From: a virus
Strand: one strand, 5' to 3'
Length of the DNA: 64,000 nt
IMG/VR virus record: IMGVR_UViG_3300030673_000004
Coordinates: 186,001 to 250,000 of that record
The notes below the pieces were generated by a model that worked only from the letters and a program-made list of their open reading frames with translations, was not told the DNA's origin and made no database searches. The position numbers and the translations under genes were made by a program. This document shows, one piece after another, positions 48,847-55,993 of this stretch; position 1 is the stretch's first letter, and each line of letters opens with the position of its first letter.

Positions 48847-49308
48847 ATGCCAAAATATCTGACCATCTATATAGACATGGATGATACTCTGTTTGACTTT
48901 ACAGGGGCCTACCGTCAAGCTCTAGAGGATAATCCGGCACAACCCTTTCCTCAGTCACAGATAGGATTCTTTCTGGGACTTCGACCGATCACTGGAGCGC
49001 TACAGGCTTATGACACTCTTAGAGAGCAAGGCCACCGTGTCTTGTTCTTAACTGCTCCATCTGTGCGTAATCCCATGTGCTACACAGAAAAGCGGATGAG
49101 CATAGAGCGTCACTTCGGCTTTGATGCTTGTACAGACCTAATAATTGCTCACGACAAAAGCTTGTTACGCGGGGACATTCTTGTGGATGATAAATGCGAC
49201 TCTAATAAGCAGACCGAGTTCCATGGGTATCTCCTAAACTTCGGTTCGTTGCAGTACCCAGACTGGACTAGTGTACTGCGGGGGATCTCGGGGATCGCTA
49301 ACCTGTAG
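48847..49308 (+). CDS. 5'(3')-deoxyribonucleotidase-like HAD phosphatase
   Basis: 153 residues. IYIDMDDTLFDF gives the HAD nucleophile Asp10 and Asp12, FLTAPS is motif II, HDKSLLRGDILVDDK contains the motif III Lys and motif IV Asp-Asp. This matches the NT5C group, which removes phosphate from (deoxy)nucleoside monophosphates and would tune phage dNTP pools. The start at 48847 is chosen from the predicted +1; ATG 48841 lies upstream of it. Confidence 0.85.
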   Translation: MPKYLTIYIDMDDTLFDFTGAYRQALEDNPAQPFPQSQIGFFLGLRPITGALQAYDTLREQGHRVLFLTAPSVRNPMCYTEKRMSIERHFGFDACTDLIIAHDKSLLRGDILVDDKCDSNKQTEFHGYLLNFGSLQYPDWTSVLRGISGIANL

Positions 49309-49337
49309 TTCCACGTCAATGCCGGTAGGTTAGCGAT
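49294..49337 (+). terminator. Hairpin after 48847 gene
   Basis: ATCGCTAACCT (49294-49304) pairs perfectly with AGGTTAGCGAT (49327-49337), 22-base loop, followed by GACTATTTTT. It overlaps the stop region of the nucleotidase gene and insulates the CRISPR leader. Confidence 0.65.
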
Positions 49338-49366
49338 GACTATTTTTGGAAATTTTTGAGTTTATC

Positions 49367-49394
49367 TTGACATTTTTGGCTTTGCTTGTATATT
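49367..49394 (+). promoter_or_regulatory. Promoter in the CRISPR leader
   Basis: TTGACA (49367-49372), 16-bp spacer, TATATT (49389-49394). It directs transcription rightward into the array, starting about 70 bases before the first repeat. Confidence 0.75.
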
Positions 49395-49468
49395 TCGTAA
49401 TACGAAGCAGTTGGTTAGCGAATTACCTCCTGTTCGCTCTTTGACAGTGTGTGTTTGTACCTAGTGCG

Positions 49469-50013
49469 GTAGCACTTTGTACCCATGTGTGAATTGAAAC
49501 AAGTATGACCATGCATGCCGACAGCTTGAGGCGGGTAGCACTTTGTACCCATGTGTGAATTGAAACCGAGTATACCCTCGATCCCACCCAAGCTCCTTCG
49601 TAGCACTTTGTACCCATGTGTGAATTGAAACGAGGTATTGTCTTAATAAGGCATTAGCTAATGGGTAGCACTTTGTACCCATGTGTGAATTGAAACTCGC
49701 TGACAGGCTTAACGACGTTGGATCGCCCGTAGCATTTTGTACCCATGTGTGAATTGAAACTTCTCGACAGCCGCTCCGACAATTCCTGACAAGTAGCACT
49801 TTGCATCCCTGTGTGACTTGAAACAACGCTAGGTCGTGCGAGAGGCTTTGGCCAGAGTAGCATTTTGTACCCATGTGTGAATTGAAACATGGCGGCAGAT
49901 TAGTTGGCGGAGAAATTTGGGTAGTACTTTGTACCCCTGTGTGGATTGAAACTCTTACAGTTCGCATATCTGGATTGACATCCAGGAGCTTGTACCCATG
50001 TGTGAATTGAAAC
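49469..50013 (+). CRISPR. CRISPR array, 9 repeats and 8 spacers
   Basis: 32-bp repeats start GTAGCACTTTG and end TGTGTGAATTGAAAC, at 49469, 49535, 49600, 49665, 49729, 49793, 49857, 49921 and 49982. Spacers are 34, 33, 33, 32, 32, 32, 32 and 29 bp. The first four repeats are identical; repeats 5 and 7 differ by one base, 6 by four, 8 by three, and the last is degenerate over its first eight bases. Decay at the right end and the GAAAC 3' end both point to a leader on the left and rightward transcription. No cas1 or cas2 is in the window. Open frames through the array are artefacts. Confidence 0.98.
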
Positions 50014-50064
50014 CTTGTACCATTGGGCAGTCGCCGTGATTTTGTATTTGACTAAAATTTAAGC

Positions 50065-50092
50065 TTGACAAACAAATTTTTTGAACTATATT
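50065..50092 (+). promoter_or_regulatory. Promoter of the tracrRNA-like RNA
   Basis: TTGACA (50065-50070), 16-bp AT-rich spacer, TATATT (50087-50092); +1 near 50099. Confidence 0.8.
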
Positions 50093-50098
50093 TTGTTC

Positions 50099-50282
50099 TA
50101 CAAGTCGAGCACAGCGACTCTAAATCAATGCCGGGGGGTATTTCAGGTCCTCGTTAACAGTCCGAAGAAGAACTCACTGGAGGGCTTCGCTGCTAGGGTA
50201 ACCTAGCGAAACGGCTGCCAAATTCACACACAAGTCCCTGCCTAGGTGCGAAATAAAACCTAGGCAGGGATCTTTTTGTTTT
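50099..50282 (+). ncRNA. tracrRNA-like RNA with anti-repeat
   Basis: About 180 nt from the promoter at 50065-50092 to a strong terminator. AATTCACACA (50221-50230) is an exact complement of TGTGTGAATT in the CRISPR repeat, and CAAGT (50231-50235) can pair with ACTTTG of the repeat with one bulge. Upstream are AGTCG/CGACT (50103/50115) and GCTAGG-GTAA-CCTAGC (50192-50207) hairpins. The 3' end is TCCCTGCCTAGG/CCTAGGCAGGGA then TCTTTTT. An anti-repeat close to the 3' end after a structured 5' body recalls the tracrRNAs of compact type V systems such as Cas12f. Confidence 0.8.
50235..50282 (+). terminator. Intrinsic terminator of the tracrRNA-like RNA
   Basis: Perfect 12-bp stem TCCCTGCCTAGG (50235-50246) and CCTAGGCAGGGA (50259-50270), then TCTTTTTGTTTT. 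It may also be part of the guide scaffold. Confidence 0.92.
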
Positions 50283-50308
50283 ACCCTATTTGAACTTGGA
50301 GATGAACG

Positions 50309-52225
50309 TTGGCTATTCGCAAAAAGACTCCAATCTTGGGCGCTGCTCCGGGTGATGTGCGAACGACTAAGTCCTATAAGTTTGAGCTGTATCCAACAAA
50401 AGATCAGAGAGACAAGTTGTTTACTTTTCTTTGGGCAACTCGGTGCATGTACAATGATGCGCTTGAATGGTTGTTTACGGATAAGATGCTGTTTGATATG
50501 GGTGACATTGACGTGTGGCTAGAGCATCGCGTACTGGCTCTTCTTAGTGATACTGAGAAGAAACAAGCTATTCTTACTTTGGAGTTGGAAGAGCTGCAAA
50601 AACGGCCAGGCACACAATGTAAACAAAATAAGATTCTGGATAGCCTAGAGAAGATGCGTGGCAAACATGATACGTTTGTTTTAGGTTTAGCAAAAATGCG
50701 CACAGAATATGAGAAAAAGATCTGGCCACGTCTCTCTAGAGAGGACATGACTGTTCTTGCTGGTGCTATTCGGCGCTTGAATAAGTCACACCCTGCTTAT
50801 GACGCAAGTTTGGGAATTCCAGCGACTACATTTAATTCGACAGTAGCCAAACGCCTTAGCCAAGCACAGAAAAGCATTTACACGTCAGATCGTCTTTCTA
50901 AGAAAGACGGCAACTTTCTTGTTTCTCGTAGACGTGAATCTACTAAAACACACATTGTTACGTACACAGATCCGGAATCTGTTCAAAAGGTAGAGAACTT
51001 CCCGAATTTCAGATCTCGTACCTCTAGCTTTATTTTAGAGGCGCAGAAACCTTCCGCATTTATCAATGGTAAACTAGGTAATCTTAAGATTACCCCTGCA
51101 CTTACTGTTCAATTTTGTGCTTATGTTGACATTCTCACGGGATCAGCCAAAGAAATTACACAGGCTATCTCAGCTAGGCGTGTTATTGGGATGTCCGTAG
51201 GTCAACAGATTACTGTAGCAGTTGATGGTACTGGGCGTTGGTGGACTAGTATTACTATTGATACCAACCATAGTCCTGTGTTGTATCCTGTTGACATTAA
51301 TAAAACTATGGCACTTGATTTTCGTCCAGCCGCTATTACAACTAGTACCGGATTCCGGATGATGCGGAGTCTTGATGCTCTTCGTTCTGTAACTAGCTAT
51401 CCTAATTGTGCCGCTCTGGCTAAGAAGTATGAAAAGAATCAAAACGCTATTGTCATGAAGCAGCGTGAGGTTTCTCGTAAGTATGAGCTGCATAAGCGAG
51501 CTAGCCAGACGTTCAAGACTACACACGTTTGTCCTATTTGTGGCGCAGTTGCCTCAGACGAAGCTGTTGCTGATCTTAACACTTTTAAGTGTTCTTGTGG
51601 GTTCTCCGTGAGGATGAAATCTAAGAATCATCGTAAAGCCAAGTTTGAGCTATCTATGTTGCATGCTCGTAGTGCTGGTATACTGACAAACTTAAGACGG
51701 CACATTGTGCATTCCTGGGTAGCATCAGAAGCAACTACATTTGTCATTCAAGATATTCCTTTGAACGAAGGTTTCAAGGCAAAGGCAAAGACAAAGAAAG
51801 ATGGGGAGAAGGACAAAGATAAGAAGCCTCGCAGATGGCGTGGCTGCGCTATCCGACGGCGCAATATCAACAGGTTCACACATCAGCTAGCTGCTGGAAC
51901 ATTGCGTAGCATGCTTGTTGCGTCTGCTGCTACTATGCAGAAGAACGTGATCGTGGTCTCTTCTGACTATGATCCTCTGCACACCTGTAGCTGCGGTCAT
52001 GTTATTTCTACTGGTGCTACAATGTGTGATGATGTTGTTGCTAATGCACCTACCCGTCTACTGTATATTCCGTTTGATCACCCAAAACTTGTTCTTGGAG
52101 CTAAGTCAGGAACGGATGCTTTACGCAGATTTGGTGAAGCATTAACTCAGAAAGAAGCCCGTAAGCAAGCTAAGTTACTGCGAAAGGCTGCGTTGACTTC
52201 TGGCCAGGGGATTGCTGTTGATTAA
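50309..52225 (+). CDS. Compact type V (TnpB/Cas12-like) effector with altered RuvC site
   Basis: 638 residues. TTG start with GGAG 7 bases upstream. The N-terminus (KSYKFELYPTKDQRDKLFTF, then RCMYNDALEWL) is the OrfB/TnpB N-terminal helix pattern. RuvC-I Asp is D337 (MALDFRPAAITTSTG). RuvC-II reads FVIQDIPL, with Q481 where Glu is expected (VIEDL). RuvC-III Asp is D575 (MCDDVVANA). A zinc ribbon (C408, C411, C428, C430) lies between RuvC-I and -II, not the usual place, and the normal target-binding ribbon is reduced to C560, C562 and C573. Probably guide-RNA-dependent DNA binding with weak or no cleavage. Array, tracr-like RNA and effector are contiguous. Confidence 0.88.
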   Translation: MAIRKKTPILGAAPGDVRTTKSYKFELYPTKDQRDKLFTFLWATRCMYNDALEWLFTDKMLFDMGDIDVWLEHRVLALLSDTEKKQAILTLELEELQKRPGTQCKQNKILDSLEKMRGKHDTFVLGLAKMRTEYEKKIWPRLSREDMTVLAGAIRRLNKSHPAYDASLGIPATTFNSTVAKRLSQAQKSIYTSDRLSKKDGNFLVSRRRESTKTHIVTYTDPESVQKVENFPNFRSRTSSFILEAQKPSAFINGKLGNLKITPALTVQFCAYVDILTGSAKEITQAISARRVIGMSVGQQITVAVDGTGRWWTSITIDTNHSPVLYPVDINKTMALDFRPAAITTSTGFRMMRSLDALRSVTSYPNCAALAKKYEKNQNAIVMKQREVSRKYELHKRASQTFKTTHVCPICGAVASDEAVADLNTFKCSCGFSVRMKSKNHRKAKFELSMLHARSAGILTNLRRHIVHSWVASEATTFVIQDIPLNEGFKAKAKTKKDGEKDKDKKPRRWRGCAIRRRNINRFTHQLAAGTLRSMLVASAATMQKNVIVVSSDYDPLHTCSCGHVISTGATMCDDVVANAPTRLLYIPFDHPKLVLGAKSGTDALRRFGEALTQKEARKQAKLLRKAALTSGQGIAVD

Positions 52226-52226
52226 A

Positions 52227-52706
52227 GTGAAAAAGCTTCGCAAGTATCAGGAAGAGACACTTACGTGGGCTTTCCATGTACTGGCTAATCCGCAGCGTCC
52301 ACATTTGTTGATTGGGCAGCCACCGGGTGCAGGAAAGTCTATGCAGGCCCATTTGATTAGTCGGTTTGCTCTGGAATGTCCTAGTCTAGGGATCAAGAAA
52401 ATTCTGGTACTGACACCATTGATAGCAATCCGTTTTGGGTTTGCACGTGATCGGGACTACGGCGTAACGTATACGTCTGACTCGTTTAGCTGGCTTCAGA
52501 ACGGTGGCGTTCGGCCACTAGACTTTCAGACAACAGATGGTGCTCTTCTAGCTATGCTGCAGACAGATCGTGTGGGTGCCTATATTGCATGTCACGCATC
52601 TTTGGCTAACGCAAAAGCTGAAGATGCTCATGCTTTTGAGCAGTTGGACGACTGCTCAGATTTACTTATTGTAGTTGATGAAGCACATCACCTTAATGCT
52701 GAATAA
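52227..52706 (+). CDS. SF2 helicase, N-terminal part (ends at DEAH)
   Basis: 159 residues from GTG 52227, two bases after the effector stop; TTG codons slightly upstream that overlap it are alternatives. KKLRKYQEETLTW is a Q-motif-like start, LIGQPPGAGKS the Walker A, ILVLTPLIAI motif Ia, and LLIVVDEAHHLNAE the DEAH Walker B, where a TAA stops the frame. The rest of the helicase continues at once in the +1 frame. Operon position directly after the CRISPR effector suggests joint work. Confidence 0.8.
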   Translation: MKKLRKYQEETLTWAFHVLANPQRPHLLIGQPPGAGKSMQAHLISRFALECPSLGIKKILVLTPLIAIRFGFARDRDYGVTYTSDSFSWLQNGGVRPLDFQTTDGALLAMLQTDRVGAYIACHASLANAKAEDAHAFEQLDDCSDLLIVVDEAHHLNAE

Positions 52707-54399
52707 CCTGACGAGTGTCGTACAGTGTGCTGTAGATAAAGGTGCTCGAATGCTGCTACTGACAGCAACGCCGTTTGTATCTACCGGTTCGTGGGAGTTC
52801 ATCTTAAAGAATAAGACAAAGTCTCGTATACGTCCGCTTAGTCAGCATATTGAAGAAGGCTTTGCACCTCGCCTGGAAAATGAGATCATCTATAGCGATA
52901 TCTGGCCTATGGAGAACGGACTCCCTTCGCCTGAGTTTGTGGCACGTAAAACGATTGAGACGTTTTTAGCAAATGATCGAGTCAAGAGTCTTGTTGTTGT
53001 ACCTGCTACACCGTCATGCCGGGCTTGCGGTACAACGGAGGAATACGTCGATAAGATCATAGACGAGTGCTACAAACTTGTGCCACGTACAGATATTTCT
53101 TTGTTGAATACTCTGGGCGATTCTAAGACAGATATTATCACCAAAGAGTGCCGTGGTGATACCTATCACGATATTCAATTCACGCCAACCACAGGCAAAT
53201 ACCGTGAGGGTGTGGATGATCCCAGGCTAGCCTGTATTCAATACTTTGTTCGTCCGAAGTCCTCTATTCTTAGCGTTCAGATTCCGGGTAGGACTCTTCG
53301 CGAGAAACCTGAAGGATATCTGCCTGTGCAGTTTAGATTTAAGTCTAAACAGATATTCCATACTTCTTCGGCTGCTGGCGCCCTGATAGAATTTTCCTGT
53401 GATGTTCTAAAGTACATTCTCCGAACAGAGAATCCTTTAGCTGCTGCTACTCTGCCACCAATCAAAGCTATGATCGGCGAACTGCGTATGCGCAGGCGGC
53501 AAGCAGACAATTCAGGTGATATTAAATTAGCACAAAGTTATGCTGAATTTGCGGATGCCTTGGAAGATGACGCTGAAACAACTATGTGTGAGGCTCTTGC
53601 CGACTTAGATGCTCAAGTTACGCTGGCCTATGAGACTCAGCAAGGAGTAACTCTTCCTAAGCTAATTCAGCAGTATGGAATGGACTCAAACGTTGTTAAA
53701 TTGGCTATGTATCAACAGCTTAAGAATCATCCTGATAAGTTATTGGAGCACATGGAGTCTATCATTGAACGGCGTACACGAAATCACAAAGGCGGAAAGC
53801 ATAAGCCGGGAAGTACGCCGTCATTTGAGATTGCCGACTTTTACCTTCATATGCTTGCAGAGCAGTATGCTGATGAAGAAATAGATCAGTTTGTGACAAC
53901 TATTGATAGTCGCGTTTTGACCGAGTGGTCTGATCGCTGGGAGAAACTTAGAGACAGGACAGATCTGGAAAAAGCTGACGGTCTAGTTCAGGCTTTCAGC
54001 ACGGGTAGCCTTCGTCGTGACGATCATATCAACTACCCATCGTTTGAAGAGTTTCGGCTGCGTAATCTGCTCAGTACGGTGCTGCCCGCAGTTAAACGTC
54101 CCAGTTTAGAGGCTCGTGCGCTGTTAGATGCTGCTGGGTTGTCTAGTCGCATTTTTGCTGATAACTGGAATGATCCTCTTGTTTGTAACAATGGTACCTT
54201 GCTAACTCTTCAGCGTTTTGTACCTTTGGCATCTTGGGTGAAGGCGCATGGAAGGCTACCCCAGATTTCTTCTGATCTAGAAGAGAGGTCCGCCTATAAA
54301 TTCTACAGAATCTATAAGGACAAAATGACTGTAGTTGCTTCTCAGCACACTGCTAGTATCATACAGGAACTACATATAGGAGAAGTCTTGGATGCCTAA
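52696..54399 (+). CDS. SF2 helicase, C-terminal part
   Basis: 567 residues from ATG 52696 (ATG 52678 and TTG 52675 are alternatives). The start overlaps the upstream stop by 11 bases. LLLTATPF is motif III of the same helicase; SLVVVPATP, then YREGVDDPRLACIQYFVRP and QIPGRTLREK are motifs IV-VI with the arginine finger. About 330 further residues are helical. CRACG gives a minor Cys pair. Either the two parts are separate subunits, or a +1 shift (GAA-T-AAC) joins them. Confidence 0.8.
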   Translation: MLNNLTSVVQCAVDKGARMLLLTATPFVSTGSWEFILKNKTKSRIRPLSQHIEEGFAPRLENEIIYSDIWPMENGLPSPEFVARKTIETFLANDRVKSLVVVPATPSCRACGTTEEYVDKIIDECYKLVPRTDISLLNTLGDSKTDIITKECRGDTYHDIQFTPTTGKYREGVDDPRLACIQYFVRPKSSILSVQIPGRTLREKPEGYLPVQFRFKSKQIFHTSSAAGALIEFSCDVLKYILRTENPLAAATLPPIKAMIGELRMRRRQADNSGDIKLAQSYAEFADALEDDAETTMCEALADLDAQVTLAYETQQGVTLPKLIQQYGMDSNVVKLAMYQQLKNHPDKLLEHMESIIERRTRNHKGGKHKPGSTPSFEIADFYLHMLAEQYADEEIDQFVTTIDSRVLTEWSDRWEKLRDRTDLEKADGLVQAFSTGSLRRDDHINYPSFEEFRLRNLLSTVLPAVKRPSLEARALLDAAGLSSRIFADNWNDPLVCNNGTLLTLQRFVPLASWVKAHGRLPQISSDLEERSAYKFYRIYKDKMTVVASQHTASIIQELHIGEVLDA

Positions 54400-55039
54400 G
54401 ACTAAGACAACGTCACCTGAGTTTGTTTATGCTTCTCATGGCAAGCAGGAATACCGCAAGTATGTTCAGGGCCAATTCGATATTCATTCTCTTGGTGATT
54501 TCCATGGTAAGTGGCTTGAGCCCATTGGGGCAGGTGCTTTAACATTTGATTCATTACTAGCAACCGGGCGTATAGATGAAGCTAGCCTGATTGGGTTAGA
54601 CAAGAACCCTAGGGATATTGCAGGATCACGTCAGAACATCGAGCAGTGCCGCACTAAATTCCCAAAAGCTCAGTTCTTCTGTCAAGATTGGCGTGAGTTC
54701 TGTCTACAGTATCGCGATCCAATTAGGTACATCGTTTACGATTTGTATACATCTACTTTTGGGCCGGAGCTTCTAAGCAATTTGCAGGCTATTTTTAGTT
54801 TAGTGCAGCAGAGCTTGAAGTACCATGGTCAAGTTCTTCTCGCTGTAACGGCAGATTTGCAGGCAACTATGCGACATAAGAAAGACGTACAAGACTTTGA
54901 GCATCTGTTGAAACGTGTATTTGAATCACCTACTATTCGGCATAGCCGAATATCCTGTAAAGACATGTTTCTATATACCAGCAATCGCGATCAGATGGGT
55001 GTTTTGATCATTGAATTCTTTAACAATACTGTTCCTTAG
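54392..55039 (+). CDS. Methyltransferase-fold protein
   Basis: 215 residues. KWLEPIGAGALTFDSLL resembles SAM motif I (E-x-x-G-x-G), SLIGLDKN places an Asp after strand 2, FFCQDWREF marks strand 3, and YIVYDLYTS stands where catalytic D-P-P-Y would be in DNA adenine methylases. So the fold is likely, the catalytic type not. Start overlaps the helicase end by 8 bases, making it the fourth gene of the effector operon. Confidence 0.6.
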   Translation: MPKTKTTSPEFVYASHGKQEYRKYVQGQFDIHSLGDFHGKWLEPIGAGALTFDSLLATGRIDEASLIGLDKNPRDIAGSRQNIEQCRTKFPKAQFFCQDWREFCLQYRDPIRYIVYDLYTSTFGPELLSNLQAIFSLVQQSLKYHGQVLLAVTADLQATMRHKKDVQDFEHLLKRVFESPTIRHSRISCKDMFLYTSNRDQMGVLIIEFFNNTVP

Positions 55040-55054
55040 TTAAGGAGACACAAC

Positions 55055-55411
55055 ATGCATTCTCTGCTGACCGCGCTAACAACCTGGGATACGGCCGTAC
55101 TTGATAATTATACTTTAGCTCAGGAGGCACAGCAGCACTATATTAAATTGTTCCAGCAAGAAGGCATACAACGTCAGCTAAATCAATTCTCCGAAGAAGT
55201 TGCTGAATTAACCATTGAGCTGATGAAGCGTATGCGGGGACGAGTTACTGTAAATGCTGGCATTGCCGAAGAATTAGCTGATTGTCTAATTCTGTTTGAT
55301 CAAATGATGCGCTTTTATGGAATTTCTAAGTCTGATTTGGATATCGCATTGCATGAAAAGCTGTGTAAATTTAACGAGACTATGACTAAGATCCTAAAGG
55401 AGAACCCATGA
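55055..55411 (+). CDS. MazG-like nucleotide pyrophosphohydrolase
   Basis: 118 residues. QLNQFSEEVAELTIELMKR (E-E-x-x-E) and AGIAEELADCLILFDQMM (E-x-x-D) are the metal-binding motifs of all-alpha NTP pyrophosphatases, and HEKLCKFNETM is a typical end. They hydrolyse NTPs or (p)ppGpp-related nucleotides, and phage MazG homologues adjust nucleotide pools. AAGGAG precedes ATG. Confidence 0.85.
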   Translation: MHSLLTALTTWDTAVLDNYTLAQEAQQHYIKLFQQEGIQRQLNQFSEEVAELTIELMKRMRGRVTVNAGIAEELADCLILFDQMMRFYGISKSDLDIALHEKLCKFNETMTKILKENP

Positions 55412-55683
55412 GCTTAAGTTACGGTCAGTTGGTGGATTATGGAATTTCACGTGGTCTGTCTCGTGACAACGCTTGCAAGTTTGCAGATGATGTTACAAAG
55501 AAAGGCACTGTTTGTCCAGATACAAGTGCTGCTGAGCTTCTTTTAGTTCCTTTTGCAGTTACTGCTGGTATTGTGCTTGCTGTCGATGATGCTCTTGGTG
55601 GCATACCTAGTACGCTGGTTGCTGGCGCTGCTGGAATTGCTCTGGGGGGTCTCGGTCTTCTGTTTGACGTGTTTGACTTCTAA
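55408..55683 (+). CDS. Small membrane protein
   Basis: 91 residues. Soluble helical N-terminus, then two Gly/Ala/Leu-rich membrane segments (LLVPFAVTAGIVLAV; TLVAGAAGIALGGLGLLF). ATGA overlap with the MazG gene. Function unknown. Confidence 0.65.
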   Translation: MSLSYGQLVDYGISRGLSRDNACKFADDVTKKGTVCPDTSAAELLLVPFAVTAGIVLAVDDALGGIPSTLVAGAAGIALGGLGLLFDVFDF

Positions 55684-55693
55684 AGGACAGGCT

Positions 55694-55993
55694 ATGTACC
55701 GTACTATTTTTGGCAGTGTAATCTTTGCGTTTGCTCTGGTACACGCCGCAGATAATAAGCCATGGGATTCACAAAATATAGATCCGGTTGCTGTCCAAGC
55801 ATCTGCGAGTTCTTCTTGCTCTGACAGCGCTAAACGAGCATTCAGTCAAGCAATTCAATCTTCCCTGACGAAGAATAACAAGTTCAGTGTTCATCTATTG
55901 ATTCAAAATGGTAAGAAGTACGGTGTGCTTCGTGAAGTTCTGGACTATGTCCAATACTGGAAGCGACAAGATATTGGGATGTTGGAGCAATAA
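55694..55993 (+). CDS. Small exported protein
   Basis: 99 residues from ATG 55694 with AAAGGACAGG before it. Signal peptide MYRTIFGSVIFAFALVHAADN, cleavage probably after VHA. The mature part is polar with one Cys and a basic helix. Function unknown. Confidence 0.65.
   Translation: MYRTIFGSVIFAFALVHAADNKPWDSQNIDPVAVQASASSSCSDSAKRAFSQAIQSSLTKNNKFSVHLLIQNGKKYGVLREVLDYVQYWKRQDIGMLEQ

Noticed and set aside
49415-49967. Several overlapping - strand open frames through 49415-49967 with repeated FQFTHGYKVLP-like segments
   Set aside because: They are translations of the CRISPR repeats in antisense frames; nothing else supports coding.
50309-52225. Reading the effector as a transposon TnpB of an IS605/IS607 element
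   Set aside because: There is no TnpA or serine recombinase, and no element ends are seen; a real array and an anti-repeat RNA are adjacent.
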